From positions 144,829-208,828 of the forward strand of contig SWBL01000046.1 in assembly GCA_024195585.1 (NCBI GenBank): a DNA stretch of 64,000 nucleotides, read 5' to 3'. The DNA is from Aureobasidium sp. EXF-3400. Taxonomy: Eukaryota > Ascomycota > Dothideomycetes > Dothideales > Saccotheciaceae. The notes beneath the pieces were generated by a model. The model was not told where the DNA came from. It saw only the letters and a list, made by a program, of their open reading frames with translations, and did no database searches. This document shows, one piece after another, positions 9,993 to 21,152 of the stretch. The translations under genes were made by a program, and so were the position numbers. The first letter of the stretch is position 1; each line of letters begins with the position of its first letter.

Positions 9993-12041
9993 ATGTTGGA
10001 CGATCAGAATCGCGTACAAGATGTGGATACCGACGATGAAGAAGTCCAAGATTTCGGCGGTTTCGGAGGAGGCGATGGGTTTTCTGATTTTACCAAACGC
10101 CTACCGGATGACTGCATTGAATACACAATTTTCGTCATCGACTCGAAACTCAAGACCGACTATGCTCGAAGAGAGAAACTGAAAACGATTCAATTAGCTG
10201 CCAACGCTTTACTCAAAACTCCGGACCTCAAAGATTACATCTGGCAACGCGAGAAGTTTCAATTAAACTTGATTGATGCCAGGATTGACTCTAACCTCAA
10301 TGGTACCGAGGCTGGAGAAGGGTCTGAAGAGAAGTTACAGATCCCTGGTCACGATTGTTACCTCCATGGACGAACCAATTTTGGCGACTCAATAGCAGAC
10401 GAATGGTTGATTGTGTGGCTTCTTCTCGAACTGAGCCAACGTCATCCTTCGGCTTGGATTCAAGTTCGTGATCCCGATGGTGAATTTTTGCTTGCAGAAG
10501 CTGCGAATGCTTTGCCAAAATGGTTGGAACCTGAGCTGGCTGACAATCGTGTCTGGGTACATCGCGGACAACTTCACATCATACCATTACAACGAAATGC
10601 TGGCAGTGGAGCATCGGGACCCACCACTCCGGGAATCTCTGGTCACGTCGACATAGCACAAGCTTTGCTGTTCTTGCAGCAAACTCCTCATTCGACAATG
10701 AATTCGCCCATGATTGAAGAGGAAGCTTTCCACCGCTTGCGAGAATACCCAGCCGCTATCTCTAAGAGCCAACATAACGCACTACTGTCTGTTCCTCGTC
10801 GCCTCGCTTACCTCCTTCATCGCAACCCAGCATACGTAGCCCCAGCTATTGAGGCGTTCTACCTTCGCGACCCCATCGCTGTCAAACCCCTAGCCACAAA
10901 GGACACAGCGACTCTTTTGTTTGCACCTGAAGATTTCGTTACCATGAGTGTCCGCTTCCCCAAGGTCGGTTATGCACAGCTTGTGAGCCAGGATTTCCCA
11001 CCACCACCAGCTTGGGTAGGTATAACACCTCACATCCACAAGAAACCTGTTCTACTGGGTATGAAGCTATCTTGTGGCTTTGAAATGATGCTGCATGATC
11101 CTCAAAACAAGAACAAGCGCGAAGTCAGAGAGATGAGTATGTTACTGGAAGACGTGGAGGAAGAGGAAGACACATTGCCGTCAGATGAAGAGATCAAATC
11201 ATGGCCGCAGAATGAAGATGACGACAAATGGCTCGATATTGACTTCAACGACTTTGACAAGGAGCTCAAGGGTCGTAGTGGAGGCGCTGCAACGGACAAT
11301 ATGCCTGAAGGTCAAGGCTTTGGTGACGAGTCAACACAGAAAGACCTGCAAGACATGGTCTCACGCTTCGAAAAGTTCCTCAATGAAGACGAAGAAACTG
11401 GCGCCGAGACTTTCTCCTCTGGCTCTTCAGCCTTTGATTCGGATGATGAAGGCGAAGACGAAGACGATGAAGGTGAGGACAAAGCCGCCTCTTTCATAGA
11501 TGCAGAGTTCGAGCAAGCGATGCGCGAAATGATGGGTATGCCTGATACAGAAAAAGAAAACAACGGTCTGAATTCAGAAGCCAGAAAACTAGCGCTAGAG
11601 ATGGAAGACGAGGAAGAGATGGAAAGAGATGACGAAAAGGAAGCAGAACAAATCTGGAAGATGATGCAAGAGATTCACGAGGCAAGGAAGAACGGAAGTA
11701 ATGACAAGAGCAAGGACAAGGGCAAAGGCAAGGCATTCACACCACATGCTGCACCCGATACAAATGCAACTGGCAAGAATGTCAGATTCGAAGACAAAGT
11801 CCGCGAAGACATTGAAAGCAAAAACAAGAATAAAGGCAAAGGGAAAGCAAAGGCACGACCGGTGACCATCGATGACGAGAGCAGTGATGATGAAGATCTC
11901 CTTGCTGGTGAAGACGGAGACCCGCATTACGAGATGTTGAAGAACATGCTCGAGAGTTTCCAGGGACAAGGTGGAACGGCTGGACCTGCTGGCAACCTCA
12001 TGGGTCTGATGGGAATGGGCAGCAAACTGCCACGAAATTAA
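9993..12041 (+). CDS. Ecdysoneless/SGT1 (ECD family) acidic regulatory protein
   Basis: The protein has about 682 residues from the first ATG. The frame is open a little upstream (9978), but only from a GTG. The conserved ECD N-terminal region is clear: FTKRLPDDCIEYTIFVIDSK, DEWLIVWLLLELSQRHP, and WVHRGQLHIIPL. The C-terminal half is strongly acidic and disordered, with many DDE/EED runs mixed with Lys-Gly repeats (DKGKGKA, KNKGKGKAKA). In yeasts and animals ECD proteins are implicated in transcription of metabolic genes, pre-mRNA splicing and the R2TP/Prp8 assembly pathway. It is probably nuclear and cytoplasmic. A branch-site plus acceptor pattern ending at 9973 implies a leader intron or a small upstream exon, so the N-terminus may be longer. 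Confidence 0.88.
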   Translation: MLDDQNRVQDVDTDDEEVQDFGGFGGGDGFSDFTKRLPDDCIEYTIFVIDSKLKTDYARREKLKTIQLAANALLKTPDLKDYIWQREKFQLNLIDARIDSNLNGTEAGEGSEEKLQIPGHDCYLHGRTNFGDSIADEWLIVWLLLELSQRHPSAWIQVRDPDGEFLLAEAANALPKWLEPELADNRVWVHRGQLHIIPLQRNAGSGASGPTTPGISGHVDIAQALLFLQQTPHSTMNSPMIEEEAFHRLREYPAAISKSQHNALLSVPRRLAYLLHRNPAYVAPAIEAFYLRDPIAVKPLATKDTATLLFAPEDFVTMSVRFPKVGYAQLVSQDFPPPPAWVGITPHIHKKPVLLGMKLSCGFEMMLHDPQNKNKREVREMSMLLEDVEEEEDTLPSDEEIKSWPQNEDDDKWLDIDFNDFDKELKGRSGGAATDNMPEGQGFGDESTQKDLQDMVSRFEKFLNEDEETGAETFSSGSSAFDSDDEGEDEDDEGEDKAASFIDAEFEQAMREMMGMPDTEKENNGLNSEARKLALEMEDEEEMERDDEKEAEQIWKMMQEIHEARKNGSNDKSKDKGKGKAFTPHAAPDTNATGKNVRFEDKVREDIESKNKNKGKGKAKARPVTIDDESSDDEDLLAGEDGDPHYEMLKNMLESFQGQGGTAGPAGNLMGLMGMGSKLPRN

Positions 12042-12489
12042 GACGAAAGACGGCCTGAGCTTAGCTCACGTAGTAGAAATTCAGACGCCACCAAAAATTC
12101 GGAGAGGGAGCTCAAAATGGCGAAATCAAACACTCTGATGCTGCACTTAACAGCAAACAACTTGGTAACAATGAAGTCTAGAGGTTTTGAGACATCGGCA
12201 AAATCTCTTCGAACATCTACTACTAGGAATGGCATCATCATCATAGGCAGATAGTGAAAGTGGTCAGGTGAAAGAAGAGACAATCAAGCATCATTGCTTT
12301 TGTCGTGCAGAAGAAAATGATTCCTGTGTCGGTCGAAAGTGCTTCGGCTTCCAGTATCACTTTCATCTCTGTTGTTTCACTGCAAAAAAGCTCATCACCA
12401 TCACCAACGCTCATCCTTTTATTTATTGCCGCAAACATCCCACTTCCAAGCACCAACACCATCCTTCGTCCATCACACCTCCATACACC
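12042..12489. other. Intergenic region and 5' leader of the F-box-like gene
   Basis: No separate gene is seen. The frame of the next gene is open through part of it (12268 onwards), but the sequence is Ser/Thr/His-biased and lacks a good start. The pyrimidine- and CA-rich stretch before 12490 looks like a fungal leader (TCCATACACC). Confidence 0.5.
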
Positions 12490-13467
12490 ATGGCCCGCCT
12501 GACCGACTTGCCGCCTGAGGTCAGACTAAAGATCTATGATCTCCTGCTGATCGATCCTATCCGCGATGGATTGCGCATCACCATGACATTCGATCCTCTC
12601 GACAACAACAAGATAACTTGGGGCCGCACTCGCTGTGCTCAAACCGAGCAGCCGCACAAAGAAGGCCACTCCGCTGAACCCTGCTGTGTCGATGTACCGC
12701 CATGCACACTGCACCACCTCGACTTCACCGACTTGTGGTCTCTCGCTACGACTAGCAGGATCTTTTATGTGGAAGCGACCCCGACAATTTACAACAATGC
12801 AGATCTTGTTTACTCCTCCGGCAAATTAACTTCTGACCCTAGTATGCAGAGCTGCCTTCTTGCCTTCGCGCCACTCAGCCGCTACTTTGAGGAACACAGC
12901 CTTACGACCAAAGCCATGCTCGACTCTCTGGTGATTTGGGAAAAATTTGCAACCATGTCTGCCCGGGACATGAAGCTTGTTGTTGATATCGTCAACTTTC
13001 ACCTGCCTAACTTGCGCGTCTTTGGTTACCATGTCAGTGAAGACGCCGCAAGCTCGCGTCCAAATCGCAGCTTTTGTCGCACCTTCAGCACCTTACAGCC
13101 TTTGGCTTGTCTTAGGGCCAGAATTCGCCCATTTGTCTATCTACCTGTTCCTGCAGGATTGATACTCAACAAGGTATCATCACATCTGACATCAAACACA
13201 AAGAAACGTTTTTACGGGGACTGTTTCATGAAATCCATCGATGCAAGAGTCAAGGGTCGTCGTGCCATGCATGATTATCATGAAGCAGCGCTGCAACACG
13301 GTCATTATCTCCAAGCTACTCTTGCCCTTCGCTCAGCATCAACTACAAAAAAGCAGGTCAGCGAAGAGACCGCTCTGATCGAGAAGAATCTGGTCAGAAT
13401 GCAGCTGCATGCTGATAAGGAGAGGGCCTTTCGCAAGATGAATCAGTACACTCGTCGTTTCAAATGA
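12490..13467 (+). CDS. F-box/2EXR-like hypothetical protein
   Basis: The protein has 325 residues from the ATG in CACCATGGC. I chose this over the longer open frame beginning at 12268 because of its initiation context and because the family motif follows at once. The N-terminus LTDLPPEVRLKIYDLLLIDP is the Leu-Pro-x-Glu-(I/L)-Arg-x-x-Ile-Tyr pattern of fungal F-box-like or 2EXR proteins. A DLWSLATTSRIFYVEATPTIY segment near residue 90 is the usual second conserved block. The remainder has no recognisable domain, and the C-terminus is basic. A substrate-receptor role in ubiquitin ligation is possible but unproven. Confidence 0.7.
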   Translation: MARLTDLPPEVRLKIYDLLLIDPIRDGLRITMTFDPLDNNKITWGRTRCAQTEQPHKEGHSAEPCCVDVPPCTLHHLDFTDLWSLATTSRIFYVEATPTIYNNADLVYSSGKLTSDPSMQSCLLAFAPLSRYFEEHSLTTKAMLDSLVIWEKFATMSARDMKLVVDIVNFHLPNLRVFGYHVSEDAASSRPNRSFCRTFSTLQPLACLRARIRPFVYLPVPAGLILNKVSSHLTSNTKKRFYGDCFMKSIDARVKGRRAMHDYHEAALQHGHYLQATLALRSASTTKKQVSEETALIEKNLVRMQLHADKERAFRKMNQYTRRFK

Positions 13468-13772
13468 CGTTTGTGTCTCGAAGGGGTACTGGCAGCCATA
13501 AGCAGAACGTTAGGCCACCGAAGGAAGAAGCATGCGAGAGCGGTCTTGAGAAGGGCCTGGAGAGCAGGCATATATGTACTATCATCATGGCTAAGCAAGA
13601 AGAAGTAAGAGACTGACATCGACCCTTTGCACATGATCTGCACAGGGCAAGCTACGTCCCATACGAGACTTGCGGTCTTGCACGAGGTTTCACAAAGCTT
13701 AGACGAGCCTTACACAGAACAATGGCACAGAAATGACATCCAAATCATTAGACGAAGTACCAATACTCAAAT
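13468..13772. other. Convergent intergenic region
   Basis: The two flanking genes converge here, so it holds two 3' ends. I see nothing else. Confidence 0.5.
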
Positions 13773-15596
13773 TCAGACAACGAATCTCCAGGCTGCTCCC
13801 CTACCCATTCTAACTTGCGGCTTGTACCCAGTATCCAACATCCTCTGCTGCACCGTCCAGTGCAAATTTGGTTCTAGTTCCTGCACAGCTCTGTGTCGTC
13901 CCAAGTTCATCCTCACTTTCTTTAACCAAGTATCCTCGTCCTTTGATTGGAAGCGAACCTTGATCGGCCACAGCTCCAAGATCCACCAGAACTTTTCTTG
14001 AACGAGTTGATCGTTAATCGGTGCGATAGCGTCAAAGTAGTCTTCAATCTGTTCTGGCATCCAGTGTTCGGATCTCTTGCGTTTTTCGATATCTTCGTAG
14101 AGATTGAGGTTGTAGAGGCCGTCTTCGTGATCACTGTCTTGGGCTTCGAGAAGGGTGGAGCGGCGAGAAATTGGTGCGAGCTCGCCTTGGTGGTACTTCT
14201 CCATTGTGTTTGGAGAGGGTCCTACTGTTGGTCTTTCGAGTCTTTGGTAGGAGGGATAGAGCATGTGCACGTCAAGGCCTTCTTCAGCCAGTCGGTGAGT
14301 ATCGAAGATAATGCCTGTGTTGCACTCGAAGCATTGTCGTATCATCCACCGGAGAGGGATTTGAGATGCCTTGTGGCGCTCTTCGTTCGCGACTGCGCCG
14401 CCGCCCACATCGGCATGACAACCTGAAAACCAGACTTCGAGGCAATCGACCTCTCGTGTAGCTTTAGAGACATAGGAATCTTTCCTCATTGAGCTGGGCT
14501 GGTAGCCAGTGTATGTGTCGGCAGTGCTGCTGGATTCCAGTCTCTGCCGTGGAGATTGAGATTGTCCTTCAGTGGCTGCTTTCGTGACCCATTTGGAGTC
14601 TGAATCTGTATGATCTTTCTGCTGGTAACGGCATACTTTGAACTTTGCTCTGTGCTCGTCCAAAGCCATGGCATGTCTGAAGTAGCTTGGTTTGTTTCTC
14701 GGTGTGCTGCTCAGTGGCAGTTTTCGTGGGATAAACCCGACACTGGCGACACTATCAAACACTCCAACGAAGTGGACATTGACATCCATGCAGAAAGTTC
14801 GCTTGAATTCAGAACTCATGTCCCATCCTTGCTGAGTGTCGTCTTTGTAGAATTTGTACGCAAATGGTACCTGAGCTCGATTGTGCGCCGGAAGAAGCCC
14901 GACTTTGTGAAGCATGCCAGCTAGGCAACGAGCAGTGTACGCACCTCTCGAGAAACCGAAGAGACAGATGTTGTCGCCTTCGCGGTAGGTTTGCATGAGG
15001 AAGCGGTAAGCATCTCTCACGTGTACACCGAGGCCACTGCCAATTGCCATATCAACAGCAGCAGCGATGCCATTGCTCAGTCCTCCGGCATTGTATGTGC
15101 CAATACCACTTTGGTAGTATGTAATCTGGTGTGAATCGTCTTTCTTGAGGCAGCTGACGAGATGTACAATGTTACTGTTATCGCCGTCGAATTTGTCGCC
15201 AGTGCCATCTAGACAGATGATCAGAGTACGGCCTTTTGTCGTTGTTCCATTCTCGGTAGCATGGATGTATCTGGGCAGTTGAAATGTGCTTGGTCTGGCG
15301 GTGGCTTTCTCCGAAGGTATAGCTGAGATTGGTGACACATCGGGACACGTTTGTATGGGGTATGAGACGCGACGCTCCATCGTTGCAGAGCCTTGACTGT
15401 GAATTGCAAAAGACTCAATCAATCCAATGGATTTGCGAAGAGCATGCGGAAGAGCAGGCGGCAGATATTGGCGTCGGCTCACATCGTATACCATGTCATT
15501 GTCCGCGTGCCTCTGGTCCCATCCACGCACACTGTCAATTACCAATAAATCAGTGCTCCGAACAAATCCAGTTGGTAGGTTGCAGATCCCAAGCAT
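13773..15596 (-). CDS. DUF2235 alpha/beta-hydrolase (Tle1-like phospholipase fold)
   Basis: The frame gives 607 residues. The DUF2235 core begins with GRTLIICLDGTGDKFDGDNSNIV and continues with TYYQSGIGTY and the nucleophile elbow ICLFGFSRGAYTAR (a GxSxG variant). An Asp-containing segment VFDSVASVGFIP and the late CHADVGGG motif supply the likely acid and His. The fold is shared with bacterial type VI Tle1 phospholipases. Fungal members are common, and their substrates are mostly unknown. The first 72 residues precede conserved sequence, so the true start could be the ATG at 15494 or 15380. No signal peptide or membrane segment is evident. The C-terminal third, with EQIEDYFDAIAPIND, is typical of ascomycete members. 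Confidence 0.85.
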   Translation of the reverse strand: MLGICNLPTGFVRSTDLLVIDSVRGWDQRHADNDMVYDVSRRQYLPPALPHALRKSIGLIESFAIHSQGSATMERRVSYPIQTCPDVSPISAIPSEKATARPSTFQLPRYIHATENGTTTKGRTLIICLDGTGDKFDGDNSNIVHLVSCLKKDDSHQITYYQSGIGTYNAGGLSNGIAAAVDMAIGSGLGVHVRDAYRFLMQTYREGDNICLFGFSRGAYTARCLAGMLHKVGLLPAHNRAQVPFAYKFYKDDTQQGWDMSSEFKRTFCMDVNVHFVGVFDSVASVGFIPRKLPLSSTPRNKPSYFRHAMALDEHRAKFKVCRYQQKDHTDSDSKWVTKAATEGQSQSPRQRLESSSTADTYTGYQPSSMRKDSYVSKATREVDCLEVWFSGCHADVGGGAVANEERHKASQIPLRWMIRQCFECNTGIIFDTHRLAEEGLDVHMLYPSYQRLERPTVGPSPNTMEKYHQGELAPISRRSTLLEAQDSDHEDGLYNLNLYEDIEKRKRSEHWMPEQIEDYFDAIAPINDQLVQEKFWWILELWPIKVRFQSKDEDTWLKKVRMNLGRHRAVQELEPNLHWTVQQRMLDTGYKPQVRMGRGAAWRFVV

Positions 15597-16938
15597 TTTC
15601 CAGGATCGCGGTAGCGTCCCGATCCGCTTTTACCAAACATGTGTGATCTACCAGCGAGCACGATCTCGCGACCCACATGGTTTAGTGTTAGCGCAGAACA
15701 CCGCACTGCTGCTGTACAACGACAACCCTCGAAAAGCCAAACGATGGTGCGTTTACCTTATCTGGAAGCCAGATGAGCTCCACCATGTCGTACTGCAGAG
15801 ACATTTGTTGAGTTTTATAGTGACTTGCATCAGAAGAGAGCGACAAGTCGAGCGATAATACGTGGCAGGAACCAATCAGCTGGCAAGACCTTGGAGCTGA
15901 AAATGTTCAGTCGTGTGAAGATCAGCCACTCAATGCGACATCACAAACAATGGTTGCTGACAGCTTCTGGCGAAGTCCGTACCAGCGTTGTTGCCCAGAC
16001 GGACCCTTGCAAGATCTGCTCTCGCTTCGGGGTATAGTCCTGTCGCTATACCTGCACAGAGCAAAAGTCAGTATTTGCTCCAGTCAGGTCAAAGAATTCT
16101 CATTCCAAGCAGCGAAGAGATGGTGCAGAAACGATATTCGCCTATCTGACGCTAGCAAGGTAGGTGTGTCCTCATGCACGAGCGTTGTGGAGAGCTGATA
16201 TCGTCTTTTTGTGCACTCCTGGCGTACCGTAGCTTCAAGCTGCGAAAGCTGGTGCGTGCACGTTTTTTTCCACGACTCATTTGGGACAATAGCTTCTACA
16301 AACCAATGATCTACCTCTACGATCTTTCTCAATGACTATGCATGATCGATTTTAGGGAGACCGTTGTATCTACTGGATGAACGTCAAATGTCTTTGCTTC
16401 GAAGATCATACGACTACTGCACGCCTGCGACACCAGCTGAGGTTGAGATTACACCGCCGATACACCACCATTACGGCATTAAGCTTCATGTCATCGCGCT
16501 GCGAGTTTTTCGCTGAGCCAGTAGTTCTGCTATTTTTCCTCTTTCGTTGTCGATCAACATGCCTCCCCCGCCTCAACAGCTATCTGTCTACGCACGAGAC
16601 GTAGCACGACAAGCCCCGACCAATCGTTGGACACGAATCACAGGATAACCATTGTCATGCGAGCATGCTATGAGATCAACGTAGTGATAGCCACTAGATT
16701 CGCTTTGCTGATCCCTACAATTCCGAGAGCCATGTGAAAGTTCATTGCGTTCACGGGTCATTGACTAATCTAGGAAATGATGATCAGAGCTCGCAGCGAT
16801 GCAAAGACAAGACGAATTAGTTGACAGTATATCTGTAGACAACTCCGTCTCCTGTCATGCAGAACTCTTGTGAAACTTCATTCTTGATTGTTACTGACAT
16901 CCCTCCAATCTTCTCTGTACTCTACTAAGACCACAATC
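15597..16938. other. Gene-free stretch of 1.3 kb between divergent genes
   Basis: It lies between the DUF2235 hydrolase start and the dioxygenase start and should contain both promoters. No coding frame with fungal composition, tRNA or repeat is visible. Confidence 0.55.
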
Positions 16939-19900
16939 ATGGCGGTCGGTCAGCTCAAGTCATTGATCGGATCAATCAGGAGAAAGCCTTCCACCGCTCC
17001 AGACCGCAAGACGAATGCCGAAGCAGAGCTGAGCCCTATCAACGAGAAGACTTCGATCCTTCATGATATCACACACATGGGCGTGAAGAACGTGAGCACC
17101 GCGGCTCAAGGCTTGACGACAATCGCATCTGGTGAGCCCATGGACGACAAAGAGCTGTTGCTTGAACATGGTGTGGCTGCACTACAATCTGCACCACCCA
17201 ACAGTGGACTTTCTGCAATGGTGTCAGAAGGTTTCATCAAGATGCTATACAACGACCTACCTCACCCACCAGTGACTCTGGCTGGCCCAACGGCTAGATA
17301 CAGAAGACACGATGGCGGCAACAACAACCCTTGGAATCCCGAGATGGGCAAGGCAGGAAGTCCCTACAGTCGAAGCGTCCCACCAATGAGGCCGAAAGGA
17401 CCGAATCTTCCTGATCCCGAGCTTGTCTTTGAGCAACTGCTCAAGAGAAAAGGACCATTCCGTGAGCATCCCTCTGGTCTCAACAGATTGTTCTTTTCCT
17501 TCGCCACAATCGTCATTCACGAATGTTTCCAAACCTCTCGAACAGACCATTGGATCAACGAAACTTCCAGTTATGTTGATTTGAGTACTCTATACGGAAA
17601 CACAGAAGTCGAACAAGAGCGTGTACGCACTTATGAGAATGGAACGATATACCCAGACTCGATCGCCTCCGAAAGAATCATGATGATGCCACCTGGTGTC
17701 ATTGCAGTCTTGGTGATGTTTTCGAGAAACCATAACAGCATTGCTCACTCGTTGTTCTCCATTAATGAAGATGGCAAGTATAAGGCCTGGGAGACTCTGA
17801 ATGAGAAGGAGAGAGTCGAGTAAGTCAAGACAAGTCATAGGTACTGAGGCAGATCGCCACTGACAACGACATAGACAAGACGAAGACATCTTCCAGCTTG
17901 CTCGTAACATCAACGTCGGCTTTTTCGCTACTGTTGTTCTCAAAGATTACGTTGCAGCCATCTTGAACACTCCAAGAGCCAACTCAGAGTGGTCTCTCGA
18001 CCTTGGTGCTGAAATCAAGCAAGCCGGCCAACGCCTAGAACGTGGTACTGGCAATGTCGTCTCTGTTGAATTTGCTGTTCTTTACCACTGGCACGCAGCT
18101 TTAAGTGCTGCTGATGCAGATTGGATGGAAAAGCTGCTAAGAGACAACCTTCCTGGACTTGAATCGGTAGACGACGTCACACCGGATATGTTTAAGGAGG
18201 TTGTCAAGACCGAGGGCCACAAGCTGAAAGACACTCTGCCTAGAAACTGGACTTTTGGAGGCCTCAAAAGAAAACCAAATGGCATGTTTGACGATGTTGA
18301 CCTCGCAGAGATCATCAAGGATTGTATTGAGTCACCAGCGCATGCTTTTGGTGCCCATGGAACACCCGCAAGTTTGAAGATTGTGGATATCATGGGGATG
18401 CTCCAAGCTCGCGACAAGTTCCAGGTCTGCACAATGAACGAGTAAGTTACAAGAGAGGAAATGCTAGACAAAGATACTGACATTCTTAGGTTCCGCCGCT
18501 ACCTGAACTTGAAGGCATACGCAAACTTCGAAGAGTGGAACCCAGATAAAGAGGTTGCCAGGGCTGCAGAGCTCCTTTACGGCCACATTGATAATCTTGA
18601 ACTGTATCCAGGACTCATGGCCGAAGTCACCAAACCCGCCATGGCTGGCAGTGGTGTTTGTCCAGGCCAAACTACCGGACGTGGCATCCTTGACGATGCC
18701 GTTGCCCTAGTCAGAGGAGACCGCTTCCTCAGTTACGACTTCAACAGTTCTACATTGACGAATTGGGGTGTCGCCAAGCTTAGCGTCTCTCCGCCAGGGG
18801 CTTATGGAGGCATGCTTCCGCAATTGCTTCTTTCGGGACTGCCCAATGCCTTCACCGGCACATCTTCTTACGCTCTGTTGCCTTTCTATACACCAAAGGC
18901 TGCAGCAGGCATTCTGAAGGGCAACGGAGTGATTGATCAGTATGACCTCACCAGGCCTAAAAGTGACAGATCCATCGTATCGATACACACACAAGAAGGT
19001 TGCAAGAAGGTCTTTGAGGACCGTGAGAGCTTCCGCGTCATGTATCAGGCGGCAATCAGGCAATGCACCGATGGTCACGACTTTATGATCGGATGGGATC
19101 AGCAGAAGAAGCACGACGACAGATCAAAGATTCTTCACAAAGTCTTCTTTGAAGAGGACTTTGAAGCAAACGTCACGAAGTTCTTCCGCACGAATGTTGC
19201 AAGACTTATCTCAAAGAGTTCGCTCAAGTACCAAGGTACTAGACGGTCAATCGACATTGTCCGAGACGTTACCAATGTCACACCTATTCTCTGGCTGGCG
19301 GAGAGATTTGCAATTCCAATCAAGGATGCAGAGCATCCTCGAGGCCTGTTGTCGGTCCCTGAGCTCTTCGGTATCTACTTGGTCTTGTTCATGTACCAGA
19401 GTTTCAACATTCAACCTCTGGTTGAAACCACACTTCGCGAAGGAGCTACTAAAGTTGCGCCAATCTTGCGCAAGATTCTGAGAGCTCATCTTGAAACTCA
19501 GCAGGGAGTCAAGGAATCAGTCGTGGACTGGCTTGCTAAGGGCACAGCATACGAGGTTGGCCCAGATGCAGATCGCATCTACCATGCTCTGAACGCCACA
19601 AAGCTTCCCATGGGTGATTTGGTCGGTGACTGTATCGGCATGGGTGCTCCAGTCGCAGGCAACATCACTCAACAAGCATCTCTGCTCATTGACCTCTTCC
19701 TCAGTCCTGGTTACGAGGTCTACAAAGATCGCATCGTCGAGCTTGCTCACAGAGAGGACCCAGCAGCAGAGCGCGAGCTTCAAGGCTTCGTCTTCGAAGG
19801 CATGCGTCATGCAGGTGTAGTCCCTGGCCTGCCTCGCGTGGCATCCCAGGATGTGACTGTCAATGACGGCACCCGCGGACCAATCCACATCAAAGCCAAC

Positions 19901-20233
19901 CAAACCGTCTTGATTGCAACGTCCAAGGCATCCATGGATCCTATGGCATTTCCCAACCCAGAGAAACTGGACCCTCATCGTCCACTCAGCTCTTATATCC
20001 TTCTTGGTCATGGCTTGCATTACTGCTTTGGTGCGAGATTGGTCGGTGTGTCATTGGCCGCAACTTTGAAGGAAGTCTTCAAATTGAAGAACTTGCGTCG
20101 TGCGCAAGGTCGCGCTGGGCAATTCTCAGTTGTTGAGCATGAGGTTGCTGGGGTCAAGATGAGACAATATCTCGATGCTTCATCGAAGGAGTCGCCGATT
20201 CCCACTACGCTGACTTTTGAGTATGACGAGTAG
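16939..20233 (+). CDS. Ppo-type fatty-acid dioxygenase / linoleate diol synthase (peroxidase-P450 fusion)
   Basis: Three exons (16939-17819, 17875-18441, 18490-20233) encode 1063 residues, close to the usual PpoA length. Introns of 55 and 48 nt have GTAAGT donors, CTGAC branch sites and TAG acceptors. The N-terminal haem peroxidase-like domain has SSYVDLSTLYGNTEVEQERVR and the catalytic Tyr with proximal His in VEFAVLYHWHA. The C-terminal P450-like domain has the I-helix Asn-x-x-Gln pair (AGNITQQAS) that hydroperoxide isomerases use, an ExxR-like FEGMRHAG, and the haem-Cys loop GHGLHYCFGARL. Retention of Cys and Asn/Gln argues for a diol synthase of the PpoA class rather than a 10R-dioxygenase (PpoC) with a dead P450. 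Such enzymes oxygenate linoleic and oleic acid into psi-factor oxylipins that balance sexual and asexual sporulation. Confidence 0.93.
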
Positions 20234-21152
20234 AAAGATTTGAAAATGCAACGAATTGCAATCCCCAGTAATGAAATCTCAGGACAGGACACAATCGTTT
20301 CGCGGTCCACCTTCCGGTTCCCCTCCTCTTTCAAATGGATTTCACCCCATCCGCAGCCTGCCAAGCTGCTTCCATGCTACGCTTGATGCAGTATGACTCT
20401 ATTCCACGTGATAATCCTAGCTGTCTATGGGACAGAGTAAACCCTTTCAAGGCTGGTTCCATGCATAGCGGGTGGCCTCGGAAGTCAGCGAATCACAAGG
20501 CAGGCCAGTTGATTTCTTTGGAGGAGAGCAGAAGTTGGGAGGTGGACCTCGAAAAAATGTATCTTTTCGAAATTATTTCAGACACTAATTTATTGCTCTT
20601 CGCTGGTGGTGCGGCAGACGGAAGAAGCAAGATAAATTGGCAACAGACTTGAATTTAGGACTGGCTTTACAGTTGATGAACGCCGCTCCTTCCTATTGTT
20701 GGCATCGCGTTTATTTGAACAAGCCTGCCTTGTCAGGCAGCCGCGAAGCTTTTGCTTTTTTCTTGGCTACATGTATCAGACCTCTCTGACAATGATTATC
20801 CACGCACGAAACCCCAACTTTGCAGCTATGCCGACACCAAATCTCAGAACAATAGTGATATTTGATGGAAGTCATCCTCACTTGATACCAAACTTAGCTG
20901 GATACAAATTCTTTTGTGGTCGCGGACGCGGGACTTATGAGTCTACATCTTGCGGGTCAAGCAAATCGAAGCCTGCGGCTGATCCACGGCAAGCCATCTG
21001 CAGACCAGGCTCTAGATGCATATCCGGTTCACCGTACATACTCCTGGGTATTTATAGCTCAGCCTCGTCCAGCTCCAGCATAGATAAGGGAACCGTACAC
21101 ACGCGACATTTCGAGTTGCCCGTCTCTTGTCTTGACACTACACTTTTGAAAG
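20234..21152. other. Gene-free stretch of 0.9 kb
   Basis: This is the 3' region of the dioxygenase gene and the upstream region of the DUF3176 gene. Open frames at 20335-21172 have no family resemblance and I do not support them. Confidence 0.5.
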
